Positions 1 to 8,249 are shown, counted from the stretch's first letter. The stretch is DNA of 57,493 nt from Nitrospira sp. (GCA_019636835.1 JAHBWU010000013.1:1-57493), one strand, 5' to 3'. Numbers and translations: made by a program. Notes: generated by a model from the letters alone, not told the origin.

Positions 1-219
1 ACTAAAACATGCGATTACAGTGTGACGAATGTCATTGGCTTCTTTTCACTCGAGCCTTTCCGATTCATCAGCAGAAATAGCATCTTGTTTTCGGCGACGG
101 AGAATTCCCTGGCCTGTGGCAACAGACGCAACTAGCTCCAGCCGCCTCCATCTGGACACTTGTTCTGCATAGTCTATGGAATTGTACCCGCCGAATGTTC
201 TCGAATTGGCCGTTGCTGG

Positions 220-2079
220 TCACGAGGACAGCTTCTTCGCTTTCACCGCCAGTAGATACGGCATCGTTCCCACCGCATACGCTGCCACCGAGGTCCACCC
301 TGGCGTCCACTGCCTGCGCTCGATCAGTGCCCCCAGCGTCCCGTCGGGATTGATTTGCCGCAGATCCACCCGTCCAGTCGACTCCTTCAGAAACAGTAGC
401 CTTGACGCCCCTGCCGTCGAATAGGCCTCCGCCGTCGTCCATCCCGAAGTCCAGTCGTCAACATCGATACGCGTCCCCACCGAACCGTTGAGGTTCATGC
501 GGTGCAGATGCACCTGTCCGTTTGACCGCTTCAACAGGAGCAGATGCGTCATCCCAGCGCGGTAATACAACGCCACGCTCGTCCACCCGCTGGACCAGTC
601 GTACTGCGCGACCCGAGGGCCGATCGTCCCGCCTACATTCAGCCCGTGAATATGCACCTGGCCCGTTTGCTCCTTGAGCAGAAACAGGAAGGGCGCTCCA
701 GCCACTCGGTAAAACTGCGCCTGCGTCCAACCCGCCGTCCATGACAGCGTCTCTATCCTCGGTCCGACCGTCCCATCCAGATTCATCCCGTGCGTGTGGA
801 CTTGCCCGCTCTCTGCCTTCAGCAGAAATAGATACGTCTGCCCACCCAGGTAAAAGAAAGAGACCGTCGTCCAACCGCTTGACCACCGGGTGTCGGTCAC
901 CCTGGCTCCCACCCGCCCACCGGCACCCAGCGCGTGGATATGCACGTCCCCCGTTGCTTTCTTGAGCAGGAACAAATACGGCGCCCCGCCCACTGTGAAT
1001 GTCTTCGCCTGCGTCCATCCATCCGACCAGTCAAAATATTCCACTCTCCCCGCAATTCCTCCTGCCGGCATCAGCTCGAACGAATGGTAATGGCTGTCCT
1101 GCAATGGGGCAAAGATGGCGTCCAGTCCCTCAGTGGAGGTCATCATCCCTTTTCCCCAATGCCCCACACCCTTTACTTCCACCAACCGGTGCCTCTCACG
1201 GATTTCGCTCCCGAACACCGCTTCCACGTGCCGCACATAGTTTCTTGCCCGCTCCAATCGGTGCGCTCCCTGTTGGCTCGACCCGCAATCCTTCGGCAGA
1301 CTCTCGTGATTCGGATCGTTGTCGTCCAGTCCCGCCAGATAGGTCACCCGCCGTGCCCGGTACAACTGCTGCATCTCTGCAGCGTCCCTGTCTCTCGGAA
1401 TATGGTAATCCGCGTCCAAGGCAGAGAGACCCAATCCATAATTGTCGTAATGTCCGCAATCTGGAGCGCTCGGAATTTCGAACCCGCCGCTCGAATTTGG
1501 CCGTCGGTTATCCAGATACATATAGTTTCCCGGATTGATCGGAACATAGTGCACCCGCACGCAGAGAGGTCCCGCCACATCGTCTTCCATCCGCGAACTT
1601 GCCGCGTACCGATTCACAAACTGTCCTCCGCCAGAATGTCCGGCCAGTACCAGCTGCAACAGATTTGAGAACAGATGCCTGTTCAATACCTGTGCGAGCA
1701 GTAGGTCCAGAGCTTCGAACGAACTGACCTGAAACGGCCTCGGAAACTCGCGATCCGCCAGCGACAGATCACCCCAGAACGGGTTGCTTTTCCACAGCAA
1801 CATGTCATGCGGAGGCGGCGAGTCCAGATGTGAAGGATGAGCAAACTGCGGCGCGATCACCAGCGTCTCCGCCTCAAACCCCGCCTTTTGCGCAGCCTCC
1901 ACTCCGTTCTCCAGATAGAGCATCCCGTGGCTGCCGCTGCCATGCAGTGATATTAGAATTCGCTTCACCGCCGAGTCCGGTTGGTCAATCGGACGGTTCG
2001 ATCCGTACGGCAAGAACAACTCCGCTCGGTTCCTCTGTATCCGGAACCGGTTCGACGCGATCGGGACAGGGTCTGCCAT
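220..2079 (-). CDS. alpha/beta-hydrolase-like protein with six C-terminal GWT repeats
   Basis: A 619-residue protein of two parts. The N-terminal ~340 residues look like an alpha/beta hydrolase: a strand plus nucleophile-elbow motif GHSGGGQ (about residue 150), an oxyanion-type HGSGSHG stretch near residue 46, and a late GVGHWGKGM that could supply the catalytic His. The rest is six units of about 45-50 residues, each with W-x-x-GWT, then YLFLLK-like and G-x-VHxH-like segments and a closing G-x-R. This periodicity suggests a beta-propeller or a tachylectin-like sugar-binding fold (inference). No signal peptide is visible. The ATG follows a strong GGAGGTGAACT ribosome binding site, which fixes the start. 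The gene stands alone. Substrate unknown; an esterase or depolymerase with a carbohydrate-binding tail is one reading. Confidence 0.8.
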   Translation of the reverse strand: MADPVPIASNRFRIQRNRAELFLPYGSNRPIDQPDSAVKRILISLHGSGSHGMLYLENGVEAAQKAGFEAETLVIAPQFAHPSHLDSPPPHDMLLWKSNPFWGDLSLADREFPRPFQVSSFEALDLLLAQVLNRHLFSNLLQLVLAGHSGGGQFVNRYAASSRMEDDVAGPLCVRVHYVPINPGNYMYLDNRRPNSSGGFEIPSAPDCGHYDNYGLGLSALDADYHIPRDRDAAEMQQLYRARRVTYLAGLDDNDPNHESLPKDCGSSQQGAHRLERARNYVRHVEAVFGSEIRERHRLVEVKGVGHWGKGMMTSTEGLDAIFAPLQDSHYHSFELMPAGGIAGRVEYFDWSDGWTQAKTFTVGGAPYLFLLKKATGDVHIHALGAGGRVGARVTDTRWSSGWTTVSFFYLGGQTYLFLLKAESGQVHTHGMNLDGTVGPRIETLSWTAGWTQAQFYRVAGAPFLFLLKEQTGQVHIHGLNVGGTIGPRVAQYDWSSGWTSVALYYRAGMTHLLLLKRSNGQVHLHRMNLNGSVGTRIDVDDWTSGWTTAEAYSTAGASRLLFLKESTGRVDLRQINPDGTLGALIERRQWTPGWTSVAAYAVGTMPYLLAVKAKKLSS

Positions 2080-2518
2080 AGTTCACCTCCGGGTTTGAAC
2101 TGCGTTTCGTCCAAGCCTAATCCTAGAAGAACGCAACATCAATGAGGTCTGTTTCCGATTGAAACGCTTTACCCATCTGCCTGCCGACAGGCTGCTGACA
2201 AGAGACGTGTCATTGATCCGATTTGCCACCACTCAGTTTGAATGTCTTTACTTAGAGACTTAGTCCGTCAGATCGAGCCTTCAGAAGTTTGATTCAGGGG
2301 GTTCTCAGTACCGGCTCAGACATGAAGACGATGGGATGAATATCGGACAGGGCAGTGGAAATATTTTGAACGGGTAGCGGAAACACTATCGGACGCAGGA
2401 TATAAAAATTGCGCTGTTCGACCAAGCTCCGCCCTCGAAAGAGGGCGGAGCTTTCTTTTTGTGGTGCGACCGGAGGAAGTGATCTCAGAAACGCGCCGAC
2501 TCTGGTGTCGATGCTCGC
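2080..2518. other. intergenic region without a gene
   Basis: About 440 bases between two minus-strand genes. I see no convincing coding frame on either strand. It contains one intrinsic-terminator-like hairpin on the plus strand (listed separately) and a small inverted repeat (GCCTG-CCGA-CAGGC) near 2180. The promoter of the hydrolase gene should lie at the left end, but no clear -35/-10 pair stood out. Confidence 0.5.
2425..2460 (+). terminator. intrinsic terminator-like hairpin with no obvious gene
   Basis: A perfect stem of about 12 bp (AGCTCCGCCCTC / GAGGGCGGAGCT) with a GAAA tetraloop, followed by TTCTTTTT. This is the layout of a rho-independent terminator read on the plus strand. No plus-strand gene lies upstream in the window, so what it terminates is unclear; it could end a small RNA or be left from a lost gene. 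Confidence 0.7.
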
Positions 2519-2923
2519 TCATGACGCCTTGTTTCGGATGATAAGGCGGAGCGTGATCGGAAACACCATGACATAAAACAAGAGGAGTCCACCCAGTATG
2601 AGCTGCCCACGGACTTGTGCGGGATCCGCGATGGCATCATGACCTTGCATCCAGAGATGCCGAGTCATCAGATTGCACGCGAACCCCGCGATGACCAGCG
2701 CATACCAGAACCGCCACCGTCGTGATGTATACAACGCCTGTTCTCGTCGGTGGATCAAAAGAACCTGAGCAAGGATTCCGACAATGACGAGGTATTCTGT
2801 CCACTCAGAAATCCCGAGGGTGCCCGCCAGTAGGAGCCAGGCGAAGGTCATGAGGAAAATTATGATGGTCCCGAAGAGGAATCCCCGTCGGGATTCCGGG
2901 AGGCTCGTGCTAAGGCTGTCCAT
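2519..2923 (-). CDS. small membrane protein of unknown function
   Basis: A 134-residue protein with about four hydrophobic segments: roughly residues 14-36 (FLFGTIIIFLMTFAWLLLAG), 42-57, 72-85 and 108-128. Charged loops carry HRREQ and SRRWR, and the tail RLIIRNKAS is basic. The start is supported by a purine-rich AGGTGGGG just upstream. It lies 85 bp downstream of the crcB gene on the same strand and may be cotranscribed with it. I do not recognise the family; nothing in it suggests an enzyme. Confidence 0.65.
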   Translation of the reverse strand: MDSLSTSLPESRRGFLFGTIIIFLMTFAWLLLAGTLGISEWTEYLVIVGILAQVLLIHRREQALYTSRRWRFWYALVIAGFACNLMTRHLWMQGHDAIADPAQVRGQLILGGLLLFYVMVFPITLRLIIRNKAS

Positions 2924-3008
2924 CGCAACCCCACCTCGTACTTGTTACGCTGTCTGTCGCTAATCCTTTCATCTTCTCGATACTTTGCAGAGCTCCATTG
3001 GACCCTCG

Positions 3009-3386
3009 TCAAAGCAGCGCGCGTAATAGATGGATACTGAGGATCACCAGCCCCACCGTGCCAAGGACCGACGCGAGGACGTAGGCTGCGGCCATGATCC
3101 AGTCGCCCCGAACACACATGGATGCTGTTTCGAGGGAAAAGGCCGAGGACGTCGTGAAGCCACCAAGAAACCCCGTCACCAACAGATACCGTTGAGCCTC
3201 AGGGGCGGACCACCGGAGCGCCATGAACTCAATGAGCAGACCGATCGCCAAGGCACCCAGCAGATTGACGGTGAGGGTTCCCCACGGAAACGCCGTGCCC
3301 ATCTGTTTGCCGGCAAAGCTTGTAACAAACGGGCGTGCCACGGAGCCTATTCCGCCGCCAATGAAAACGAACAGGTACTTGGTCAT
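3009..3386 (-). CDS. crcB: fluoride ion channel CrcB/FluC
   Basis: FluC forms dual-topology dimers in the inner membrane that export fluoride. The 125 residues from MTKYLFVFIGGGIGSVARP match the family in length and pattern: the N-terminal GGGIGSVAR, the WGTLTVNLLGA segment with the conserved Asn, and the GFLGGFTTSSAFSLE motif with the channel-lining Phe and Ser/Thr residues. Four transmembrane helices are visible. A longer frame begins 57 bases upstream at a GTG, but family alignment supports the ATG chosen here; neither has a strong ribosome binding site. I looked upstream for a fluoride riboswitch and found no convincing match. Confidence 0.93.
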   Translation of the reverse strand: MTKYLFVFIGGGIGSVARPFVTSFAGKQMGTAFPWGTLTVNLLGALAIGLLIEFMALRWSAPEAQRYLLVTGFLGGFTTSSAFSLETASMCVRGDWIMAAAYVLASVLGTVGLVILSIHLLRALL

Positions 3387-3466
3387 CAGCCGCGTCGGAC
3401 TTGAGTCACAAGGCGTGAGTACCAACGACTCCAATGAACCCACAAGCTGAAGGTCATCTATTTCCC

Positions 3467-3543
3467 CTTCTCCCGGTACTTCTTCAGTAAATCCTTCGCG
3501 GCTTCTTCGATCGTGTCATTCCTAAGGGCCTCTGATCCAGCGC
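3467..3543. repeat. 77-bp direct repeat, copy A
   Basis: Matches 4378-4454 at a constant offset of 911 bases without gaps, with roughly 83 % identity by eye. Read on the minus strand both copies encode the same helical tail: EEAAKDLL, then K or R, then KYREK. Here it ends KYREKGK and a stop. No start codon or full gene is attached, so it looks like the 3' end of a duplicated gene. It sits between crcB and the next unknown gene. Confidence 0.75.
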
Positions 3544-3561
3544 TCCGTGAAAGGACGGAGC
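3542..3561 (-). other. stem-loop right after a stop codon
   Basis: GCTCCGT-GAAAGG-ACGGAGC forms a 7-bp stem that begins right after the TAA of the 251-residue gene. It lacks a T-run on that strand; on the plus strand it is followed by TTACTTT. It may mark the 3' end of the mRNA, but it is not a canonical terminator. Confidence 0.4.
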
Positions 3562-4317
3562 TTACTTTAGAATTTTCCGGGAAGGTAAGCGACGACGCGT
3601 GTTGTGTTCGCCTTCTGGCCATCGAAACGATGGCCAATATCTCGGCGCCAGGCGCTCATAGACTTCCGTAATTGACCACATGGGAAACTCAGACCGACGT
3701 GCACCTGGCGCGCTCTTCCCCGAATCCCACTGCCTTACGTGGTACCTGTGTGCCACAAAAGAAATCGGATGCAGGGGAACCATATCGAGGTCATCGTTTC
3801 TGGAATCGGCAATCGTGAAGTGGCCTGCAATTATGTTTCGCCATATCAGGACGTCTCGGATCTCAGGGACCCGATTGACATATGCCTTGCAGGCCGATGC
3901 GATACGTTTTCGTCCGCGCGTGTTCTGTAGATCCTCGCGACCAACCGCGCCGCTGTGTAAAGACGCCAGGAAGCCCACGAGACTGACATAGTTACATAAC
4001 GATACCCCAAACCAATGGAACTGAGATTCCAGCAAGCGCGTCTCCCGTGGGTCGGTTCCGTGGTGGACGGCACGCATCCTTGTGTTGTTCTTACCGCGCA
4101 ATGGCTCTTCCTTCTGCCACACTGTCAGAGCGATGTGATTCAAGCCCATCTCAAGAGACATGAGAGTCGAAAGCTCAAAGATCCCGGAATCAGCCGGAAT
4201 CTCCGTAGGTACCAAATGGTCGATGATGACGTTCAGGCTTGGTTCGGTGTTTGACACGGTATTCCTCGTGTGGTGTCTCTTGAGCCGTGGCCGACTCTTA
4301 TCTTGGGATTTCTTCAA
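3562..4317 (-). CDS. hypothetical protein, 251 aa
   Basis: Unrecognised. The protein is soluble, with a strongly basic N-terminus (KKSQDKSRPRLKRHH) and C-terminus (RRRLPSRKILK) and a central region with W, H and R-rich segments such as VLIWRNIIAGHF. The reported start is a TTG with only a weak AGGA upstream; the next in-frame Met is near residue 53, so the N-terminus is uncertain. It is bracketed by the two copies of the 77-bp repeat. The upstream copy is in the same frame, ending in TGA about 30 bases before the TTG, which hints that the two pieces once belonged to one reading frame. Confidence 0.5.
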   Translation of the reverse strand: MKKSQDKSRPRLKRHHTRNTVSNTEPSLNVIIDHLVPTEIPADSGIFELSTLMSLEMGLNHIALTVWQKEEPLRGKNNTRMRAVHHGTDPRETRLLESQFHWFGVSLCNYVSLVGFLASLHSGAVGREDLQNTRGRKRIASACKAYVNRVPEIRDVLIWRNIIAGHFTIADSRNDDLDMVPLHPISFVAHRYHVRQWDSGKSAPGARRSEFPMWSITEVYERLAPRYWPSFRWPEGEHNTRRRLPSRKILK

Positions 4318-4377
4318 GAGAGCGTTCCTGAAGAGCCTGTATCAGCCTAAAGGATCCTGGTCATTTAATCGTTTTTC

Positions 4378-4454
4378 TTTTTCCCGGTACTTCCTCAGCA
4401 AATCCTTCGCGGCTTCTTCGATCATGTCGTTCACATAGCGGTCTGATCCAGCGC
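4378..4454. repeat. 77-bp direct repeat, copy B
   Basis: Partner of the repeat at 3467-3543. On the minus strand it encodes VNDMIEEAAKDLLRKYREK and continues for about a dozen codons to a TGA near 4348. The frame has no good upstream start: a stop interrupts it shortly after the end of the 186-residue gene. It is best read as a gene fragment. Confidence 0.75.
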
Positions 4455-4507
4455 CAAGTGTTGAATCCGTGGATGGTGATGTCGATGCCTAGGGGGAGAG
4501 CGGTTCT

Positions 4508-5068
4508 TTATCTTTTAGTCTGAAACTCCACGTTGACGAGTTTTACCTCTGAGAGATCCGTGAGCCGAGGACACCAACGTGTGCCGGCACGCCACAAGGC
4601 CGAGTCCAGTTGGTCATAGATCGTCCCTGGGTGGTCATAGTGAATGCCATAGGCATGTGTGGCCGCCCGTCGACACGGGAACACGAACGACTTCGCCAAG
4701 TCGTCGGACTCCAGCTCGAATCGTGTCACGGTCAGGTCAAATGTGAGCCGGATCTTGAACCAACAATGAGCATGATGGTCGTCGACCTGCATCGATTGCT
4801 GATAGCACTGCAACACATCACGGACGGTCACCATGGTCAGCGACGTGTTTCCCGAGAAGACTTCGGCTCGCTTGTCGAGCACCAAGGCCTTTGCTAAGGA
4901 CAAGGCGTGTCCTACTTGTATCGGGTTCAGCAGGTCGAAAGCCGACTCATAAATAGTGATGTTGGGATGGACCTTGAATTCGCGTAGGGATCCCCGCTTG
5001 GCCAACTCGAGGTTCCAATAAAAGTCCACTGCCTGGGACTGGCGGAAGCGAAAGGTCACGAGGTTCAT
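4508..5068 (-). CDS. hypothetical protein, 186 aa
   Basis: Unrecognised soluble protein. Visible features: an N-terminal beta-like MNLVTFRFRQSQAVDFYWNL, a DLLNPIQVGHALSLAKALVLDK segment, a His-rich DDHHAHCWFKIRLTFDL segment and a C-terminal EVKLVNVEFQTKR. Alternating hydrophobic patterns suggest a mostly beta fold. The ATG has a G-rich stretch just upstream. It shares strand with the neighbouring unknown gene and lies upstream of repeat copy B. No function can be proposed from sequence alone. Confidence 0.55.
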   Translation of the reverse strand: MNLVTFRFRQSQAVDFYWNLELAKRGSLREFKVHPNITIYESAFDLLNPIQVGHALSLAKALVLDKRAEVFSGNTSLTMVTVRDVLQCYQQSMQVDDHHAHCWFKIRLTFDLTVTRFELESDDLAKSFVFPCRRAATHAYGIHYDHPGTIYDQLDSALWRAGTRWCPRLTDLSEVKLVNVEFQTKR

Positions 5069-5218
5069 AATTCAACCCCCCGTCGCTAATGGTAGCTATA
5101 CCTGGAACCTTCAGGAAGGTACTCGGTCACGGTTAGCCTACGCCAACCTCTGCAACATCTTCAACTCCCTCTTTGACGGAAGCTTGAACTTTACCGAGCC
5201 ATCGTGGAAAGGAAAGAG

Positions 5219-5296
5219 TGGTGGTCCCAACGGGATTCGAACCCGTGTTTAAGCCTTGAGAGGGCTCCGTCCTAGGCCAGGCTAGACGATGGGACC
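5219..5296 (-). tRNA. tRNA-Glu (anticodon CUC)
   Basis: The reverse complement folds as a full cloverleaf: acceptor GGTCCCA/TGGGACC, D-arm with TCTAGCCTGGCCTAGGA, anticodon loop CTCTCAA giving CUC, T-arm ACGGG-TTCGAAT-CCCGT, discriminator A and an encoded CCA. Acceptor and D-arm resemble bacterial tRNA-Glu. It lies downstream of arsC on the same strand. Confidence 0.95.
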
Positions 5297-5521
5297 ACTG
5301 GATTCTGTTGAAGAATTAGCTGTGACAATCTCCGTGTCAGGCCCGACTGCCCGTTCGAGTACCCAAATCGACACCGTTCCGGGGTCCAACACCGGGCGAG
5401 TTCGGTCAGGGCCATGTGGAGTTTCTTATCATAGTCCGGTGTGTCGTGACTATAGGGGCCCGCAATCATGGCATGGGCAAGCTTCGTGCTCAGCAATTGC
5501 AGTACAGAGAGGCCGTGCAGG

Positions 5522-5959
5522 TCACCAGGTCACCAATTGGTCGCGGAGGGAGCCGCCGGCTAGGAACCGGCGGATTCGTTCTGCGATTTCATCGCGCACT
5601 CGGGTGAAGCACGCTAATCGGGTTTCAGGAGGAGCAGCAGCAGCGGGATCATCGAACGACCAATGCAGCGTCGTGATTGCACCAGGGAACACGGGACACG
5701 ACTCTTTTGCGCGATCACAGACGGTAATGACATAGGCGAAGGATTGGCCCACAAATTCTGCAACATGCTTTGAGCGATGGTGGCGTATATCGACGCCGAT
5801 CTCTTGCATGGCTTCGACCGTCACGGGATTGAGCCCCACCGGACGCGTCCCGGCGCTTTCAGCCTCGAAGCGGTCACCTGCCATGTGGCGGAGCAGAGCT
5901 TCTGCCATTTGACTGCGTGCCGAATTCCCCGTACAGAGAAAAAGGACCCGTTCTTTCAT
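5522..5959 (-). CDS. arsC: arsenate reductase, low-molecular-weight phosphatase type
   Basis: Reduces arsenate to arsenite in the cytoplasm so that the adjacent Acr3 pump can export it. The 145 residues start with the phosphatase-like P-loop LCTGNSARSQMAE (nucleophilic Cys in CX5R) and carry two further cysteines in VCDRAKESCP, the arrangement of the thioredoxin-coupled S. aureus-type enzymes. DDPAAA near residue 105 is the general-acid region. Its ATG overlaps the acr3 stop by 4 bases (ATGA), so the two are translationally coupled in the order arsR-acr3-arsC. Confidence 0.94.
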   Translation of the reverse strand: MKERVLFLCTGNSARSQMAEALLRHMAGDRFEAESAGTRPVGLNPVTVEAMQEIGVDIRHHRSKHVAEFVGQSFAYVITVCDRAKESCPVFPGAITTLHWSFDDPAAAAPPETRLACFTRVRDEIAERIRRFLAGGSLRDQLVTW

Positions 5960-7044
5960 CGCGTTCCAAACCAGTGACGAGTCCGATTACAGACAGCACA
6001 GACCGACAGCATCACAGGGACTTCGACCAAGACACCGACCACTGTGGCTAAGGCGGCCCCCGATTCTGCCCCGAATAAGGCAATCGCCGTCGCCACGGCG
6101 AGTTCAAAGAAATTGCTGGCGCCGATCAGCGCGCCCGGGGCCGCAACGGCATAAGAAATACGGAACCAATGCATGAGTGAATAGGTCAAAGAGGCGTTCA
6201 TATAGACCTGCAACAGGATCGGGACGGCGATGAAGGCCACATGCCAGGGTTTTCCGATGAGATTGTCGGCTTGAAATGCGAAGATCAAAATGAGCGTCAG
6301 AAGAAGGGCCGTGATGGTGACGGGAGCGAACCGAGGCAGGAAACGTTGCTCGAACCAATTTCGACCATGCCGTTGCATGAGCCACCAACGGAGAACCGTT
6401 CCTAGCGTGAGCGGGATCACGATAAAGGCTAGGACGGAATACCAAAGTACTTCATAGGGAATGGTCAGAGAGGATGTTCCACTGACGAGGAGCCCAATGA
6501 TGGGCACAAAGAGCCCCAGCGTCAGGAGGTCATTAACCGTAACTTGCACTAGTGTGTATGCCGGGTCGCCATCCGTCAGATAACTCCAGACGAAGACCAT
6601 CGCCGTACAGGGCGCCGCCGCGAGAATGATACAGCCCGCGATGTACTGTTCCGCCTCGCTTGGCGAAAGGAAGGAGGCAAACACGTAGCGGAAAAAGAGC
6701 CATGCAAAGAACGCCATCGAGAAGGGTTTCACGACCCAATTGACGAAGAGCGTGATAAAGAGTCCGCCTGGCCGCTGCCCGACTTGCCGCAAGGCGGCTA
6801 GATCGACCTTCATCATCATCGGAACGATCATCAACCAAATCAGGACAGCGATGGGGAGATTGATATGGCCGCCTTCCCCGAATTCTGCGGACCTGAAACT
6901 GTCCACGAGTTGCGGAAAAGTCTGCCCTAATCCAACACCCACTAGAATGCAGAGGGCGACCCATACGCTGAGATAGCGTTCAAAGAGGTTGAGCCGTTTG
7001 AGCTGAACCGGGACCGGAATCGGGAGTGCTGCATCCATGGACAT
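5956..7044 (-). CDS. acr3: arsenite efflux transporter Acr3
   Basis: Inner-membrane arsenite exporter of the BASS superfamily. At 362 residues with about ten hydrophobic helices it is of normal length. Diagnostic stretches include the conserved Cys in AAPCTAMVFVWSYLTDGDP, followed by VTVNDLLTLGLF, and the late GASNFFELAVATAIALFG. It sits between arsR (38-bp gap) and arsC (4-bp overlap). A hairpin-forming dyad in the arsR-acr3 gap matches the arsR operator pattern, suggesting local regulation. Confidence 0.95.
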   Translation of the reverse strand: MSMDAALPIPVPVQLKRLNLFERYLSVWVALCILVGVGLGQTFPQLVDSFRSAEFGEGGHINLPIAVLIWLMIVPMMMKVDLAALRQVGQRPGGLFITLFVNWVVKPFSMAFFAWLFFRYVFASFLSPSEAEQYIAGCIILAAAPCTAMVFVWSYLTDGDPAYTLVQVTVNDLLTLGLFVPIIGLLVSGTSSLTIPYEVLWYSVLAFIVIPLTLGTVLRWWLMQRHGRNWFEQRFLPRFAPVTITALLLTLILIFAFQADNLIGKPWHVAFIAVPILLQVYMNASLTYSLMHWFRISYAVAAPGALIGASNFFELAVATAIALFGAESGAALATVVGVLVEVPVMLSVCAVCNRTRHWFGTR

Positions 7045-7048
7045 AGAA

Positions 7049-7066
7049 CATCAAGAAATGTTGATG
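7049..7066 (-). promoter_or_regulatory. second ArsR-like dyad upstream of acr3
   Basis: CATCAA-GAAATG-TTGATG, a perfect 6-bp inverted repeat in the arsR-acr3 gap. Its core ATCAA-N6-TTGAT is the same as in the dyad before arsR. It could be a second operator or an mRNA hairpin; the repeated core favours a protein site (inference). Confidence 0.5.
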
Positions 7067-7082
7067 CGTTGGAGCTAAAAAA

Positions 7083-7406
7083 TTAGTCGCAGCGACTGAC
7101 CGACACTCCCCAGTTGGTCTGACGCTTGAGTGTCTCGACCCATTCTTCAAGGTCTCCAACGGCGTCTCGATTGATCGAGTAATACATCCACCGTCCCTCC
7201 CGACGATCGAGAATGAGCCCGGCATCTTTCAGCACTTTCAGGTGGAAGGATAACCGTGACTGCGCGGCTTTCATGGCGTCCGTCAGTTCGCAAACACACT
7301 GTTCACCACCTTGTAATCGTTCGAGAAGTTCTAATCGGGTTTGGTCGGAGAGGGCGTGAAAAAGACGGACTGCCTTTTCAGCACTCTTTCTGGTCGCAGC
7401 CACCAT
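7083..7406 (-). CDS. arsR: ArsR-family metalloid-responsive repressor
   Basis: Winged-helix repressor that leaves DNA on binding arsenite. The 107 residues contain the family's ALSDQTRLELLERL helix, EQCVCELTDAM with the CVC pair expected to bind As(III), and the recognition helix region AAQSRLSFHLKVLKDAGL followed by the wing RREGRWMYYSI. A third Cys lies in the tail SRCD. Start MVAATRK is preferred over an upstream ATG because the upstream one lies inside the operator dyad. It heads the arsR-acr3-arsC operon. Confidence 0.93.
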   Translation of the reverse strand: MVAATRKSAEKAVRLFHALSDQTRLELLERLQGGEQCVCELTDAMKAAQSRLSFHLKVLKDAGLILDRREGRWMYYSINRDAVGDLEEWVETLKRQTNWGVSVSRCD

Positions 7407-7417
7407 GCATGCTTTAT

Positions 7418-7437
7418 ATATCAATGGTTATTGATAT
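7418..7437 (-). promoter_or_regulatory. ArsR operator
   Basis: Perfect inverted repeat ATATCAAT-GGTT-ATTGATAT, 11 bp upstream of the arsR start. Position, A/T-rich arms and symmetry are typical of SmtB/ArsR-family operators, so autoregulation of the operon is expected. Confidence 0.75.
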
Positions 7438-7820
7438 GTCAACACGGCCTATAGCTTGACCTTTCTCAAGATGTGCCCCCCCTTTTTCGTCGCGTCGAGG
7501 GGCTCGCGGTCACCAAGATGCGCCTCCCCGGGTCGCCCATCAACGCAGTTATCCCACGCTCCGCGTCTGCGTGCTCGAGATTCGCTGACGTCCTCTTACT
7601 CTACATCGGCCTTCTTCACCGTCGAAAGAGTGCCTGCCGTCGGGAACGATGAAGTGACAGCCGCCCAGCCGAAGAGAACGATGTTGCCATGACGTCTCGC
7701 AATGGTTCTCGCGCAACTTCCTCTCAAATGTTACCGACTCGCAATGGTCATTTTATGCGGACGTAATCCCTTATTGGTAGCCTGGAGCCGATACAACAAT
7801 AATAAAAAAGGAGGATCGGT
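7438..7820. other. intergenic region between arsR and the CBS-domain gene
   Basis: About 380 bases between divergent genes. The left end carries the ars promoter region. I see no supported coding frame; short open frames here have no ribosome binding site or recognisable product. The right end has an A-rich stretch and the strong AAAAAAGGAGG ribosome binding site of the CBS gene. Confidence 0.5.
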
Positions 7821-8204
7821 ATGATCACAGTCGGAAACTTGATGCAGAATGAACCAGTGACGGTGGACGCAGGCACGTCGGTCGTGGAGGCCGTGAAGTT
7901 GATGAAGGCCTGCAACGTAGAGAGTGTGCTCATAACTCGCAAAGCGCAGGTCGTCGGCATTGTAACGGAATCGGACGTCGTCAAGAAGTTCGTGGGAGCC
8001 GATAAAGTGTCCTACTTCGTGCCCGTGGAGGACATCATGAGCAGTCCGGTGCCCGGCATCGAAGAGCGACGGCCGTTGACGGAAGCCGCCGACCTCATGG
8101 ACAAGCATCGCACGCTCCACCTCGGTGTGACGAAAGCAGGGGCGCTCATCGGCCTGGTGTCGGTGCGGGACTTTCTCCGCCCGGTCTCCATCGATGACTT
8201 CTAA
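7821..8204 (+). CDS. CBS-domain pair protein
   Basis: A 127-residue stand-alone Bateman module. Two CBS repeats are visible: VGNLMQNEPVTVDAGTSVVEAVKLM... with VVGIVTESDVVKKFV, and VEDIMSSPVPGIEERRPLTEAADLM... with LIGLVSVRDFLRP. Such modules bind adenine nucleotides and act as energy or ionic-strength sensors, usually with a partner enzyme. It precedes corA on the same strand by about 200 bp, but a hairpin separates them and no partner is obvious. The ATG follows an unusually good AAGGAGG. Confidence 0.9.
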   Translation: MITVGNLMQNEPVTVDAGTSVVEAVKLMKACNVESVLITRKAQVVGIVTESDVVKKFVGADKVSYFVPVEDIMSSPVPGIEERRPLTEAADLMDKHRTLHLGVTKAGALIGLVSVRDFLRPVSIDDF

Positions 8205-8226
8205 CAACCCCACGGTTCTTGACCTC

Positions 8227-8249
8227 GCTGCCTACTCAGGCTAGGCAGC
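8227..8249 (+). other. perfect stem-loop downstream of the CBS gene
   Basis: GCTGCCTA-CTCAGGC-TAGGCAGC, 8-bp perfect stem about 20 bases after the CBS stop codon. No T-run follows, so it is not a standard intrinsic terminator, though it may stabilise or end the message. Confidence 0.45.

Noticed and set aside
3387..3560. Possible fluoride riboswitch before crcB
   Set aside because: The region has a few GATGACC-like matches but not the ordered stems of the crcB motif.
5272..5496. A 74-codon frame between arsC and tRNA-Glu
   Set aside because: It starts with TTG without a ribosome binding site, ends inside the tRNA gene and resembles nothing known to me.
7456..7692. A 78-codon frame between arsR and the CBS gene
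   Set aside because: No ribosome binding site, low-complexity composition and no similarity that I can recognise.
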